In this document: positions 43,881 through 53,783 of the stretch, piece after piece
Position numbering within the stretch: position 1 is the stretch's first letter
Layout of the letters: every line of letters begins with the position of its first letter
Assembly: GCF_004010055.1 (NCBI RefSeq)
Contig: NZ_RQVT01000050.1
Location: forward strand, 62,001-126,000
Length of the DNA stretch: 64,000 bases
DNA from: Psychroflexus aestuariivivens
GTDB taxonomy: Bacteria; Bacteroidota; Bacteroidia; Flavobacteriales; Flavobacteriaceae
Reading direction: 5' to 3'
Translations under genes and position numbers: made by a program
The notes under the pieces: generated by a model
Told to the model about the DNA's origin: nothing
What the model saw: the letters and a program-made list of their open reading frames with translations, nothing else
Database searches by the model: none

Positions 43881-45173
43881 ATGAGATACGAACCTATTTC
43901 TTCAGATTTATTTATTCAAAATAGAAAAAATTTTATGAGTCAAATGTTGCCAAATAGTTTGGCAGTATTCAACTCCAACGACACTTATCCGATTGGTGCA
44001 GATAGCACAATTCCGTTTCAGCAAGACCGCAACATTTACTATTTGAGTGGTGTGGATCAGGAAGAAAGCCTTTTGGTACTTTTCCCAGATGCACCAGACA
44101 AAAAACACCGCGAAATTTTATTTCTAACTGAAACCAACGAACATATCGCTGTTTGGGAAGGTGAAAAACTCGACCAAGAAAAAGCACTTAAAACTTCTGG
44201 AATCAAAACCGTGTATTGGCTGAAAGATTTTCATAAAGTTTTCAATGAATTGATGGCACAATGCGACACGGTTTACATAAATACCAATGAACATTATCGT
44301 GCCGCTCACGCCACCGAAACTCGCGAAGATCGTTTCAACAAATGGCTAAGGGAAAACTATCCTGCACACCAAGTCTCAAAAAGCAATCCGATTTTGCAGC
44401 GTTTGCGTTCCGTGAAACACGAATTGGAACTCGAAGTCATGCAGAAAGCTTGCAATATTACTGAAAAAGCCTTCCGAAGAATCTTGAAAACAACCAAAGC
44501 AGGACGTTGGGAATTTGAGCTTGAAGCTGAAATTATGCATGAATTCCTTATCAACCGTTCACGAGGATTTGCCTACACACCAATTATTGCAGGCGGCAAA
44601 AATGCAACAGTTTTGCATTATATAGAAAACAAAGAAAAGTTGAAAGACGGTGATTTAATTCTTCTTGACGTCGGTGCAGAATATGCAAATTATGCAAGCG
44701 ATATGTCTAGAACTATTCCTGTTTCAGGAAAATATAGCGACCGCCAAAAACAAATTTATAACGCCGTCAATAAAGTTAAAAAAGAGGCAACAAAAATGCT
44801 AGTTCCGGGAACAATTTGGAAAGATTATCACGTTGAAGTCGGCAAAATGATGACTTCGGAGTTGTTGGATTTGAAATTATTAGACAAAGCCGATGTTAAA
44901 AACGAAAATCCAGATTGGCCTGCTTACAAAAAATATTTTATGCACGGCACTTCACACAACATCGGGCTGGACACACACGATTACGGCTTGCTTCACGAAC
45001 CGATGAAAGCCAACCAAGTTTTCACCGTAGAACCAGGTATTTATCTGCCAGATGAAAATATGGGCATCCGTCTGGAAGACGACGTCGTCATTCAAGAAAG
45101 TGGCGAACCAAAAAATTTAATGGGCAATATTCCTATTGAAATTGAAGAAATTGAAGACCTGATGAATTCATAA
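43881..45173 (+). CDS. pepP: M24-family aminopeptidase P (Xaa-Pro aminopeptidase)
   Basis: The 430-aa protein has the aminopeptidase P N-terminal domain (about residues 1-150, 'FQQDRNIYYLSGVDQEESLL') and the pita-bread M24 domain (about 170-425). The two-metal site residues can be seen in 'LLDVGAEYANYASDMSRTIP' (two Asp), 'MHGTSHNIGLDTHDYG' (His), 'TVEPGIYLP' (Glu) and 'GIRLEDDVV' (Glu). It removes N-terminal residues preceding proline. It is followed by a terminator hairpin. Confidence 0.95.
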   Translation: MRYEPISSDLFIQNRKNFMSQMLPNSLAVFNSNDTYPIGADSTIPFQQDRNIYYLSGVDQEESLLVLFPDAPDKKHREILFLTETNEHIAVWEGEKLDQEKALKTSGIKTVYWLKDFHKVFNELMAQCDTVYINTNEHYRAAHATETREDRFNKWLRENYPAHQVSKSNPILQRLRSVKHELELEVMQKACNITEKAFRRILKTTKAGRWEFELEAEIMHEFLINRSRGFAYTPIIAGGKNATVLHYIENKEKLKDGDLILLDVGAEYANYASDMSRTIPVSGKYSDRQKQIYNAVNKVKKEATKMLVPGTIWKDYHVEVGKMMTSELLDLKLLDKADVKNENPDWPAYKKYFMHGTSHNIGLDTHDYGLLHEPMKANQVFTVEPGIYLPDENMGIRLEDDVVIQESGEPKNLMGNIPIEIEEIEDLMNS

Positions 45174-45197
45174 ATTTATAATTATAATTATAAAACC

Positions 45198-45233
45198 AAA
45201 CCTTGTTTCTTTTCTTTAGAAGCAAGGTTTTTT
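45198..45233 (+). terminator. terminator after the aminopeptidase gene
   Basis: AAACCTTG (45198-45205) pairs with CAAGGTTT (45223-45230) and further inner pairs, with a T-run after it. It lies directly before the ATG of the next gene at 45240. Confidence 0.85.
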
Positions 45234-45239
45234 AAGCTT

Positions 45240-46010
45240 ATGACATTCTATTATAAACAAAGCAAAATTCACTATTCAGCAGAAGGTGAAGGTGAAAACT
45301 TGATATTAGTTCACGGTTTTTTGGGAAATAAAAACATGTGGAAAAGTTTAGTACCAGAATTTTCAAAAACCTACCGTGTTTTCACGATAGATTTACCTGG
45401 ACACGGCGACACCAATGCTATTGGCTACATCCACGCTATGGAAATGTACGCCGAAATTATTCAAAATTTGATGGCAGTGGAAAATATCAATAAAGCTTCC
45501 ATGATCGGGCATTCTATGGGCGGGTATGCGGCTTTAGCGTTTGCAGAATTATTTCCAGAAAAACTCAAAAAATTAATTCTATTGAATTCTACATCTGCTC
45601 CCGATACTGAAATGCGTCAACAAGACCGAAATCGAGCCATCAAAATGATTCAGAAATTTCCTGATGCTTTTGTAAATATGGCAGTCAAAAATTTATTTCT
45701 ACCCAAAAATCAAAAACGTTTTGAAACTGAGATTAATTTAGCAATTTCAGAAGCTAAAAAATGTTCGCAACAAGGCATCATAAACACATTGAAAGGACTT
45801 CGTGATAGGAAAGACAGAAGTTCTATTTTAAGTGAAATCAATGAAAAAACCTTGATTATTTTAGGTGAAGATGACCAGGTCATAGATATCGAAAAAACAA
45901 ATGAAATCGCTGAAAAAAATCAAATAGAAGTGAAAATTCTACCCGGCGGTCACATGAGTCATATTGAACATCCAGACGTTTTGAAATCTTTGTGTTTAGA
46001 TTTTTTATAA
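45240..46010 (+). CDS. alpha/beta hydrolase
   Basis: The 256-aa alpha/beta-fold hydrolase has 'LVHGFLGNKNMW' (oxyanion loop), 'GHSMGGYAA' (nucleophile Ser), 'LGEDDQVI' (Asp) and 'GGHMSHIEHP' (His), the full triad. It resembles MenH/BioH-like esterases, but the substrate is not predictable. It begins 7 nt after a terminator. It converges on the dGTPase-like gene with only 2 nt between stop codons and no terminator. Confidence 0.92.
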   Translation: MTFYYKQSKIHYSAEGEGENLILVHGFLGNKNMWKSLVPEFSKTYRVFTIDLPGHGDTNAIGYIHAMEMYAEIIQNLMAVENINKASMIGHSMGGYAALAFAELFPEKLKKLILLNSTSAPDTEMRQQDRNRAIKMIQKFPDAFVNMAVKNLFLPKNQKRFETEINLAISEAKKCSQQGIINTLKGLRDRKDRSSILSEINEKTLIILGEDDQVIDIEKTNEIAEKNQIEVKILPGGHMSHIEHPDVLKSLCLDFL

Positions 46011-46012
46011 AA

Positions 46013-47359
46013 TCATAAATCGCTGCCGGTCAATTTACGATAGGTTCTTAACGCGTTGCCGTCGGTTAAAGAAGCGACATGAGAACAAATATCAATCAAC
46101 CAATCTTCGGTTTTGGATTCAGAAAAATCAAAATCTTTAAGGAAGTTTCTCAAAATTAATTCATCAAAATTATTTGCCGTTCCAAGTTGTTTATTTTCAA
46201 CAGCAGTGGTAAAATCGTCCAAAATCTTGGTCAGAATTTTATAACCAGCGACTTCCTTGTCCAAAACCTCTTGACTTTGGTAAATTCGGTCAACACTAAT
46301 TTTGATGATTTCTTCAATCTGTGCTTTGTACTTCGATTTTTCTAATAAAGCGGTATGAAATTCACCTTTCAAAATTTGATCTTCATTCTGCATGAAGATT
46401 TCAACAACGTCTTCTATGAGAACACCAATGGCTAAAGATCTGAGATAACTGATGCGGTTTTTTGTAGTCGTTAATTTTGAATATTTTTCTGTGTTGATGG
46501 TGTTCGAAACAATCTTGGACAAATATTCTAAGGCGAATTCCTCAGGAATCAAGCCTAAATTGATGCCGTCTTCAAAATCTATAATGGTGTAGCAAATATC
46601 ATCAGCAGCTTCAACTAAAAAAGCTAGTGGATGTCTTTTGAAACGAAATTTATCTTCTATATCTGTCTGATCTAGGTCTAATTCATTGGCTAAATCTTCA
46701 AATATTTCTGCCTGCTGTTTGAAAAACCCAAACTTTTTGTCGGCCACATTTTTAGTTGGTTTCTGTGGCAAAGACGCTTTAGGATATTTTGTAAACGCAC
46801 CCAAAGTGGCGTATGAAATTCGCAAACCACCTGGATTTCCATACTTTTCATCGGTCAATAATTTGAAACCGTTGGCGTTCCCTTCAAATTTCGACAAATC
46901 TTGATACACAAGTTCAGAAATTTCAGATTTGAAGCGTTTGCCATTCCCAAATTTAAAATAATCACCAATAGCACGTTCGCCACTGTGACCAAAAGGCGGA
47001 TTGCCGATATCATGTGCCAAGGCAGCAGCAGCGACAATTGCGCCAAAATCATTGAAATGATGTCCTAAAGTCGCGCTTAGATGTGGGTGTTTTTCTAAAA
47101 TCTGCTTGCCAACTTTTCGACCCAAAGATCGACCAACTACAGAAACTTCTAAGCTGTGCGTCAATCTGGTATGTACAAAATCTGTTTTGGATAACGGAAT
47201 AACTTGTGTCTTGTCTTGCAAGCTGCGGAATCCAGCTGAAAAAATAATTCGGTCATAATCGACTTCAAACCCAAGACGTGTGTCATCTTGTTCTTTTCTG
47301 ATTCTTTTGGATTGATCGCCGTAGCGTTTCAGCGACAGTAAAGATTCCCAGCTTGGCAT
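46013..47359 (-). CDS. dgt: deoxyguanosinetriphosphate triphosphohydrolase-like HD protein
   Basis: The 448-aa HD-domain protein has the motif set 'HTRLTHSLEVSVVGRSLG' (first His), 'ALAHDIGNPPFGHSGE' (HD pair) and 'VEAADDICYTIIDFEDG' (terminal Asp). The family removes triphosphate from dNTPs. Length is typical. The preferred substrate may not be dGTP. A TACATTTG box lies 15 nt before the ATG. Confidence 0.93.
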   Translation of the reverse strand: MPSWESLLSLKRYGDQSKRIRKEQDDTRLGFEVDYDRIIFSAGFRSLQDKTQVIPLSKTDFVHTRLTHSLEVSVVGRSLGRKVGKQILEKHPHLSATLGHHFNDFGAIVAAAALAHDIGNPPFGHSGERAIGDYFKFGNGKRFKSEISELVYQDLSKFEGNANGFKLLTDEKYGNPGGLRISYATLGAFTKYPKASLPQKPTKNVADKKFGFFKQQAEIFEDLANELDLDQTDIEDKFRFKRHPLAFLVEAADDICYTIIDFEDGINLGLIPEEFALEYLSKIVSNTINTEKYSKLTTTKNRISYLRSLAIGVLIEDVVEIFMQNEDQILKGEFHTALLEKSKYKAQIEEIIKISVDRIYQSQEVLDKEVAGYKILTKILDDFTTAVENKQLGTANNFDELILRNFLKDFDFSESKTEDWLIDICSHVASLTDGNALRTYRKLTGSDL

Positions 47360-47374
47360 AATTTATTTTTTTGG

Positions 47375-47382
47375 CAAATGTA
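47375..47382 (-). promoter_or_regulatory. -7 box (TACATTTG) of dgt
   Basis: TACATTTG on the minus strand matches TAnnTTTG, 15 nt upstream of the dgt start. Confidence 0.5.
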
Positions 47383-47415
47383 AGGATTTTGAAGGTTTAT
47401 CATTTTATAATTAAA

Positions 47416-47778
47416 TTATTCAAAATAATAAAACGCATCTTCAAGATGCTCGATTTTCTTACCAAATTTGTTTTTAATAATTGCCACAATGTCGAATCGA
47501 ACTTCCAAATCTAAATCCTTGTCATTGATATAAAAATCTACTGCTTTCACCAATCTTTTGATTTGTGCGGGTTTTACAAAATCTTGCGGATCACCAAAAT
47601 CCGGAGTACTACGCGTTTTGACTTCTACAACCACTAAAAACCCTTCTTTTTGAGCAATAATATCTACTTCTGCCTTTTGATGAACAAAGTTGGTTTCTAA
47701 AATTTTGTAACCTTTATTTTGCAATAGTTGAATGGCATCTTTTTCGCCAGATTTCCCTAATTCATTGTGTTCTGCCAT
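47416..47778 (-). CDS. YraN family (UPF0102) protein
   Basis: The 120-aa protein has the nuclease-like YraN signature: 'GEKDAIQLLQNKGYKILETN', 'AEVDIIAQ' and 'LVVVEVKTR' (Asp, Glu and Lys of the PD-(D/E)xK fold). The biological role is unclear; an archaeal Holliday-junction-resolvase-like fold is the known relation. It lies 2 nt after the LD-carboxypeptidase gene, so the two are co-transcribed. Confidence 0.93.
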   Translation of the reverse strand: MAEHNELGKSGEKDAIQLLQNKGYKILETNFVHQKAEVDIIAQKEGFLVVVEVKTRSTPDFGDPQDFVKPAQIKRLVKAVDFYINDKDLDLEVRFDIVAIIKNKFGKKIEHLEDAFYYFE

Positions 47779-47780
47779 AA

Positions 47781-48677
47781 CTAATAAATTAATGAAGCCT
47801 TTTGGTTTTCAATAGTTAAAGTTGCAGTTTGCCCAAAAATCAAAGCGCGATTGTCCTTAATATGACCTGCTGGGAAATCGAATACCAATGGAAAATCATA
47901 ACCAGAAAGTGTTTCTGAAATAATTTCTTCGGCTGTTTGTCCAAAAGGAATAGAATTGTCGCGCATACTGGAGAATCCACCAACGATAATCGCTTTCACA
48001 TTGTTGAAATAAGCGTTGCGTTTCAGATTTTGCATCATCCGATCGATGTGGTATAAATATTCATCCAAATCTTCTAAAAAAAGAATCTTATCCTGGGTTT
48101 CTAAAGCTGTTGAACTTCCGCAAAGCGAATAAATTACAGATAAATTCCCACCAACAATTTTTCCTGAAACTTTGCCGATTTTGTTGTATTTTGAAGTGGT
48201 TTCTAATTCATATTGAAGTGTTTTTCCAAATAAAACATCCCGTAAACTCTCCCGACTCTGTTCGGATTTTGTGTCAATTTGAATCGCCATTTGCGCATGT
48301 AGTGAAGCGATGTTCATTTGATTGACAGTCGCATGCAAAACGGTGATATCAGAATAACCAATAATCCATTTTGGATTGTTTTTGAATCTTGAAAAATCTA
48401 ATAAATCCAACATTCTTACCGTTCCATAACCGCCTTTGGCGCACCAAATGGCCTTAATTTTCGGATTGTCCATTTGCTTTTGAAAATCTTCAGCTCTGGC
48501 TTCATCTGAGCCAGCAAATTGATGATTTTCTAAACCAATACTATCGCCAATGATTGGAACAAGTCCCCAAGATTTCAGCAAATCAATTGCCGGTTGCAAA
48601 GCCTCAAGTTTGACTTTCCTGGCAGTGGCTACAATGGCAACTTGATCTCCTTGGGATAAGGTTTTGGGACGTTTCAT
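47781..48677 (-). CDS. LD-carboxypeptidase (S66 family)
   Basis: The 298-aa protein has the S66 serine in 'IIGYSDITVLHATVN' (S109), the Glu in 'LFLEDLDEYLYHID' and the His in 'FDFPAGHIKDNRALIFG', the Ser-Glu-His triad. It cleaves L,D bonds in murein tetrapeptides during recycling, in the cytoplasm (no signal peptide). The start at 48677 follows a terminator of the previous unit. It is coupled to yraN. Confidence 0.93.
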   Translation of the reverse strand: MKRPKTLSQGDQVAIVATARKVKLEALQPAIDLLKSWGLVPIIGDSIGLENHQFAGSDEARAEDFQKQMDNPKIKAIWCAKGGYGTVRMLDLLDFSRFKNNPKWIIGYSDITVLHATVNQMNIASLHAQMAIQIDTKSEQSRESLRDVLFGKTLQYELETTSKYNKIGKVSGKIVGGNLSVIYSLCGSSTALETQDKILFLEDLDEYLYHIDRMMQNLKRNAYFNNVKAIIVGGFSSMRDNSIPFGQTAEEIISETLSGYDFPLVFDFPAGHIKDNRALIFGQTATLTIENQKASLIY

Positions 48678-48732
48678 GCGATGATAAATTTATTTTAAAA
48701 TATAAAACTAAGCATTTTTTTGTATTGAAACT

Positions 48733-48766
48733 AAAAACGCGATTTCTAAAAAGAAACCGCGTTTTT
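48733..48766 (-). terminator. terminator after the 186-aa gene
   Basis: AAAACGCG (48734-48741) pairs with CGCGTTTT (48758-48765), with extra TTTCT/AGAAA pairs inside and A/T flanks. It lies 25 nt past the stop of the 186-aa outer-membrane-like gene. Confidence 0.88.
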
Positions 48767-48790
48767 TGTGAAAATCAAAATTTTCATTTT

Positions 48791-49351
48791 TTATAAATCA
48801 AAACCTAAATTAAGTTGGAAATAAAATGGGAAAAAGCTACCATTTCCTTTGGTGTCAAAATAGTAAATAGGCCCCATATCAAATAGCAAGTGGAATTTCT
48901 CATTATAACTTCTTTGAAATCCCCAAGTTGGATTAATCACAAAATCGAAATCTGAAGTACGTTGAATATTATCTTTGATAGAATGTCCACGAGTTAAAAT
49001 ACGGGCAGACACAAAATTACCAGAATTGTTTTTTATGGATTTATCCTTATCCAAACGCTTGTTCAAGTTATAAAACCATTTGTGTTGAAGATCCAAAAAA
49101 GGAGCAATGACATATATTATTCCTGTTCCGCTACTTTCGTTTAAATCAGGATAACTGCCGCCGTAACCAACGCCTACTCCAGCAGAAAATGTAGAGAAAG
49201 TTCCAGTTGGCATTTCAAATTCAACACCAGGGTTAATCAAGTTGATTCTTAAAACTTGTTCGGTTTTATAAGAACTTAAACTATCTTGTTCTTGACTAAA
49301 AACAGAATAACCAAATAGAAGGAAAAAGAATATTAAAAGTATATTTTTCAT
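48791..49351 (-). CDS. outer-membrane-like protein, 186 aa (paralogue 1)
   Basis: It has a signal peptide (MKNILLIFFFLLFGYSVFSQ) and alternating hydrophobic strands ending in aromatic 'FYFQLNLGFDL', as in small outer-membrane barrels. It shares with the gene at 49991 the segments 'FYNLNKRLDKDKSIKNNSGN' versus 'YYNFHERLEKGRRISNNSGN', and 'NPTWGFQR' versus 'IPKWGIRR', so the two are paralogues. No functional domain was recognised. Confidence 0.75.
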   Translation of the reverse strand: MKNILLIFFFLLFGYSVFSQEQDSLSSYKTEQVLRINLINPGVEFEMPTGTFSTFSAGVGVGYGGSYPDLNESSGTGIIYVIAPFLDLQHKWFYNLNKRLDKDKSIKNNSGNFVSARILTRGHSIKDNIQRTSDFDFVINPTWGFQRSYNEKFHLLFDMGPIYYFDTKGNGSFFPFYFQLNLGFDL

Positions 49352-49417
49352 TGTTTTTAAACTTTTAAAATAACTTCAGCCAAACTTATTTTAAAAGTCA
49401 GCGGCTGAAGTTTTTCA

Positions 49418-49972
49418 TTATTCTGTGCTATCAATTTGTTCCAATTCACCTTTATAGTAAAAAGTGACATTTTCGCCTTCATTGTCTGTTCCAGTGAATT
49501 CTAATTCATAAGTTGGGTCAACACTTACTACAGTTAATGTACCTTCGACGATTTGTCTAGTTGTTCCAGTTTCATTTTCAACATCAAAATTTAATACTAT
49601 GTCTGCTGCTTGAAATGTGTTCCCACTGATTTCATCAAAAGAAACTTTTTCATAATCTGTTTCTACTAAATCAAAAGGAGAGTTAACGTATAAATCCATT
49701 GAGATTGCAGTAACGACATCATCTTCTAAAGTTATTGGGTTGCCTGTTATTAAATTTGAACTGTACAGGTTTAGTACAAAATCGAAAATGCTACCTTCAT
49801 AAGAACCTAAATTCTCTAGAGTTCCTGCTTTCAAGTTGTATTCATCATTGCCGATTTCCAAATAGCCTTCAGCTTCAATTGCTGGATTATTATTTTCTCC
49901 AGCATTATCATCGTCGTCGCTACAAGCAATAAATGCTATACTTAAGATTAGTAAACTCAATACTTTTTTCAT
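49418..49972 (-). CDS. lipoprotein of unknown function, 184 aa
   Basis: It has a lipobox ('LSIAFIACSDDDDNAG', Cys near residue 18) followed by aspartates, the usual surface-export type signal in Bacteroidota. The remaining sequence is acidic and beta-rich ('YLEIGNDEYNLKAGTLENLG', 'GTLTVVSVDPTYELEFTG'). It lies between two paralogous outer-membrane-like genes (66 nt and 18 nt gaps) and is probably co-expressed. No family was recognised. Confidence 0.7.
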   Translation of the reverse strand: MKKVLSLLILSIAFIACSDDDDNAGENNNPAIEAEGYLEIGNDEYNLKAGTLENLGSYEGSIFDFVLNLYSSNLITGNPITLEDDVVTAISMDLYVNSPFDLVETDYEKVSFDEISGNTFQAADIVLNFDVENETGTTRQIVEGTLTVVSVDPTYELEFTGTDNEGENVTFYYKGELEQIDSTE

Positions 49973-49990
49973 TGTTTTAATTTTTTCAAA

Positions 49991-50626
49991 TTAATACTGA
50001 TTTTTAAAACTATTGAAAGTAAAGCCAAATCGGATATGCAAGTCTAAAATAGCACCGGAATCATTATTCAAATAAGAATCATAATTCAGATATTTTACAT
50101 ATCCTAAACCAAATCCAATTTCATATGTAACTCCCATTCCTGTATCTCTTCGAATGCCCCATTTTGGAATAAAAGCAACTTGGTCTATAGCTGAAATATT
50201 TGTGGCATTTGTAATTTTCATAAAATCTGAATTATACCGAATACTGAATGCCCAGAAATTTCCACTGTTGTTGGAGATTCTTCTACCTTTTTCTAAGCGC
50301 TCGTGAAAATTGTAATAAACTCTCGGTTCGAGTCTGATATCTGGAATAAAAAAGTAGAAATTATCAGAATTTTGAACGGTTTCCACAAAAGGGCTTTCAC
50401 CAAAACCACCAATAAAACCAATTTCTGTACGCAAAGCCACTTGGTCGTGAAAAATTCGCCTTTCATTGGTAATCCAAGCACCTAAAAACCCTACTTGAAT
50501 ATCATAAATAGATTTTTCAACACGTGGCACATCATCACTTGAATATTTTCCTTCTTGAGCATTTGAATTTGAAATTCCAATAAAAAAGATAACTGGAATA
50601 CAAATTATTGAGAGATATTTTTTCAT
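49991..50626 (-). CDS. outer-membrane-like protein, 211 aa (paralogue 2)
   Basis: It has a signal peptide ('IFFIGISNSNAQ') and a beta-rich body ending 'LHIRFGFTFNSF'. It is homologous to the gene at 48791 over a central segment (shared NNSGN and WG motifs). A TATGTTTG -7 box 46 nt upstream on the minus strand fits it being first in the three-gene unit. It probably forms a small outer-membrane barrel; ligand or role unknown. Confidence 0.72.
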   Translation of the reverse strand: MKKYLSIICIPVIFFIGISNSNAQEGKYSSDDVPRVEKSIYDIQVGFLGAWITNERRIFHDQVALRTEIGFIGGFGESPFVETVQNSDNFYFFIPDIRLEPRVYYNFHERLEKGRRISNNSGNFWAFSIRYNSDFMKITNATNISAIDQVAFIPKWGIRRDTGMGVTYEIGFGLGYVKYLNYDSYLNNDSGAILDLHIRFGFTFNSFKNQY

Positions 50627-50671
50627 TAATCTTAAAAACTTAAAGAGTTAAGCATTTCTTAAAAATATTTG

Positions 50672-50679
50672 CAAACATA
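50672..50679 (-). promoter_or_regulatory. -7 box (TATGTTTG) of the 211-aa gene unit
   Basis: TATGTTTG on the minus strand matches TAnnTTTG, upstream of the start at 50626; a TTTG lies 16 nt further upstream, shorter than the usual 19-21. Confidence 0.45.
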
Positions 50680-50765
50680 ACAATATATATGTACACAAAA
50701 AATAATTTTTCAATTCAACAAATTGAAGTTTAAACTGAAGTTAGAATTAATGCAATACACTTTAT

Positions 50766-50773
50766 TACCTTTG
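50766..50773 (+). promoter_or_regulatory. -7 box (TACCTTTG) of metG
   Basis: TACCTTTG matches TAnnTTTG 21 nt before the metG ATG at 50795. It is divergent from the 211-aa gene. Confidence 0.5.
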
Positions 50774-50794
50774 TCACTTTCAAAATAAAAATTC

Positions 50795-52855
50795 ATGAAA
50801 AATCCAAAACGATATACAATTACCGCTGCTTTACCCTACACGAACGGTCCGATTCATATTGGTCACTTGGCAGGCGTTTATGTACCAGCAGATATTTATA
50901 CAAGGTATTTAAAACAAAAAGGTGAAGATGTTGTTTTTGTTTGTGGTAGCGACGAACACGGCGTTCCTATCACCATTAAAGCTAAAAAAGAAGGCATAAC
51001 GCCACAAGATGTTGTAGACAAATACAACGCCATGATCAAGCAATCTTTTGCTGAATTTGGAATTCAATTCGATAATTATTCCAGAACCTCAGCAAAAGTT
51101 CATCACGATACCGCTTCAGATTTTTTTATGAATATGCATGAAAAAGGTAAGTTTATAGAAGAGACTACAGAACAGCTTTACGATGCAAAAGCCAATCAAT
51201 TTTTAGCCGATCGTTTTGTGACTGGAACTTGTCCAAAATGTGGCAACGAAGAAGCTTATGGCGACCAATGCGAAAAGTGCGGTTCATCGCTGAATGCTAC
51301 AGATTTAATCAATCCAAAATCTGCCATTACTGGCGATGTACCGAGTTTAAAATCAACTAAACACTGGTTTTTGCCACTCGATCAATATGATGGTTTTTTG
51401 AAAGATTGGATTCTGAAATCTCATAAAAAAGATTGGAAACCGAATGTTTACGGACAATGTAAATCTTGGATCGACGAAGGTTTGCGTGCTCGTGCTGTGA
51501 CACGAGATTTGGACTGGGGCATTCCTGTTCCTGTAGAAGGCGGTGAAGGCAAAGTGCTTTACGTGTGGTTTGACGCGCCGATTGGCTACATTTCTTCAAC
51601 AAAAGAATGGGCAGAGCGTGAAGGCAAAAATTGGGAACCGTACTGGAAAGATGAAGATACAAAATTGGTGCATTTCATTGGGAAAGACAATATTGTTTTT
51701 CACTGTATTATTTTTCCGTGTATGCTGAAAGCTGAAGGCAGTTATATTTTGCCTGACAATGTACCAGCCAACGAATTTTTGAATTTGGAAGGTCAAAAGC
51801 TTTCAACTTCAAGAAACTGGGCGGTTTGGTTGCACGAATATTTAGAAGATTTCCCTGGTCAAGAAGATGTTTTGCGCTATGTACTTACGGCCAATGCGCC
51901 AGAAACTAAAGACAACGATTTCACTTGGAAAGATTTTCAAACCAGAAATAACAGTGAATTGGTAGCTATTTACGGAAATTTCATCAACAGAGTCGTGGTC
52001 TTGACTAACAAATATTATGAAGGAAAAATCCCTGAGGCAGGCGAAATGACTGCAACAGATTTAAACGTGTTGGCAGACATTAAAACTTTTCCAGAGCAAA
52101 TTTCAGAATCTATAGAAAAATACCGCTTTAGAGAAGCCCAAAGCAAAATGATGAATTTAGCTAGGTTAGGAAACAAATATTTGGCCGATGAAGAACCGTG
52201 GAAACTTCAGAAAACCGATCCTGAACGCACCAAAACTATTATGAATGTTGCTCTTCAAGTGGCTACGGCCTTAGCTGTTATCAGCGAACCATTTTTGCCA
52301 TTTACTGCGCAAAAACTCAAAAATATGTTGAATTTCGAAGCTTTTACTCATCCATTATTATGGAATGATATTTCAAAATTAGAAGTTTTAATTCCGAAAA
52401 ATCATCAAATCAATACGGCTACATTTATGTTTAGTAAAATTGAAGATGATATCATTCAACAGCAAATAGAAAAGTTAGAAGCTACTAAAACTGAAAACGC
52501 AGCTGAAGTCGTCGAACCGCAAAAAGAAGGAATCGACTTTGAAGATTTCACCAAATTGGACATTCGTGTCGGTACAATTCTGGAAGCTGAAAAAAAGGCA
52601 AAAACCAAAAAATTGATGGTTTTGAAAGTAGATACAGGAATTGACCAAAGAACCATTGTTTCAGGCATTGCAGAAGATTTCAAACCAGAAGATATTATCG
52701 GTAAAAAGGTTTCGGTGGTCGTGAATTTAAAACCGATAAAACTGAAAGGCACAATAAGTGAAGGTATGATTTTGATGACAAAAACCAAAGCTGGTAAATT
52801 GGCATTTGTCAACCCTGACGAAAATAATATTTCTAATGGCATGGCTATAGTTTAG
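50795..52855 (+). CDS. metG: methionine-tRNA ligase
   Basis: This 686-aa class I synthetase charges tRNA-Met. The HIGH motif is '[20 protein letters not shown]' near residue 18-27; a four-Cys zinc knuckle is '[18 protein letters not shown]' near 145-165; the KMSKS-type motif is 'KLSTSRN' near 335. The C-terminal 110 residues form the tRNA-binding OB domain ('[20 protein letters not shown]'), as in long dimeric MetG. It starts a short unit followed by mscS 45 nt later. Confidence 0.97.
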   Translation: MKNPKRYTITAALPYTNGPIHIGHLAGVYVPADIYTRYLKQKGEDVVFVCGSDEHGVPITIKAKKEGITPQDVVDKYNAMIKQSFAEFGIQFDNYSRTSAKVHHDTASDFFMNMHEKGKFIEETTEQLYDAKANQFLADRFVTGTCPKCGNEEAYGDQCEKCGSSLNATDLINPKSAITGDVPSLKSTKHWFLPLDQYDGFLKDWILKSHKKDWKPNVYGQCKSWIDEGLRARAVTRDLDWGIPVPVEGGEGKVLYVWFDAPIGYISSTKEWAEREGKNWEPYWKDEDTKLVHFIGKDNIVFHCIIFPCMLKAEGSYILPDNVPANEFLNLEGQKLSTSRNWAVWLHEYLEDFPGQEDVLRYVLTANAPETKDNDFTWKDFQTRNNSELVAIYGNFINRVVVLTNKYYEGKIPEAGEMTATDLNVLADIKTFPEQISESIEKYRFREAQSKMMNLARLGNKYLADEEPWKLQKTDPERTKTIMNVALQVATALAVISEPFLPFTAQKLKNMLNFEAFTHPLLWNDISKLEVLIPKNHQINTATFMFSKIEDDIIQQQIEKLEATKTENAAEVVEPQKEGIDFEDFTKLDIRVGTILEAEKKAKTKKLMVLKVDTGIDQRTIVSGIAEDFKPEDIIGKKVSVVVNLKPIKLKGTISEGMILMTKTKAGKLAFVNPDENNISNGMAIV

Positions 52856-52900
52856 CCCATATTTTATATATTTACGTGAAAAAATAATAAAAACTCATTT

Positions 52901-53743
52901 ATGGATTCTATTTCTATCGACAGTATTTCTGAATATGCCAATTATTTTTTAGATAAAATTTTATCTTATCTACCAAGTGTAATCGCTGCACTTGTCCTTT
53001 TACTTTTAGGCTGGTGGTTAATTAAACTTATCGTTGGCAGACTGCGAAAAGTAATGGAAAAAAAGGAAGTAGATCCTGGAGTTCGTGGTTTTGCATTGAA
53101 TATTATCAATATCGTTTTAAAGATTTTGTTATTCATAATAATAATCACAAAACTTGGCGTTGAAACAACTTCTTTTGCTGCAATACTTGCTGCTGCTGGT
53201 TTGGCGATAGGCTTAGCTTTACAAGGTTCGCTGTCCAATTTTGCCGGCGGTGTTTTAATCATCGTTTTAAAGCCTTTTAAAGTTGGTGATTTTATTGAAG
53301 CTCAGGGTGAGTCTGGAACAGTCACAGAAATTAGTATTTTCTATACTTTTTTGACCACTGTCAACAACCAACGCATCGTTATTCCAAACGGTCAACTATC
53401 TAATAACAAGGTTACCAATTACAGTTATGAGCCTACACGAAGAAATGTAATGACAGTCGGTATTTCTTATGATAGTGATATTAAAAAGTCTCGTGAAGTT
53501 ATTTTAAATATTTTAAATAATGACGAACGTGTTCTGAAAGATCCAGAGCCTGTCGTTTTTGTTGGAGGTTTAGGAGATAATTCAGTTGATTTATCTGTTC
53601 GTTTCTGGGCAAATTTGGACGTTTACTGGGGATTGCATTTTGACACAATAGAAAAATTCAAAATAGAACTAGAAGACGCAGGAATTTCCTTTCCATTTCC
53701 ACAACGCGATGTACATTTGTTTAATATGGATAAGGAAGATTAA
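52901..53743 (+). CDS. MscS-family mechanosensitive ion channel
   Basis: The 280-aa protein has the typical MscS plan: TM1 about residues 15-40, TM2 about 62-80, pore TM3 'SFAAILAAAGLAIGLALQGS' (Gly/Ala pattern) and 'LSNFAGGVLIIVLKPFKVGD' leading into the beta domain, then an alpha/beta vestibule to the C-terminus. It gates on membrane tension. It is closer to E. coli MscS than the copy at 42762 judging by the canonical TM3. It follows metG. Confidence 0.95.
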   Translation: MDSISIDSISEYANYFLDKILSYLPSVIAALVLLLLGWWLIKLIVGRLRKVMEKKEVDPGVRGFALNIINIVLKILLFIIIITKLGVETTSFAAILAAAGLAIGLALQGSLSNFAGGVLIIVLKPFKVGDFIEAQGESGTVTEISIFYTFLTTVNNQRIVIPNGQLSNNKVTNYSYEPTRRNVMTVGISYDSDIKKSREVILNILNNDERVLKDPEPVVFVGGLGDNSVDLSVRFWANLDVYWGLHFDTIEKFKIELEDAGISFPFPQRDVHLFNMDKED

Positions 53744-53783
53744 CTTGGAATGATTATTGATTTAAATTATTAAAATATATAAT

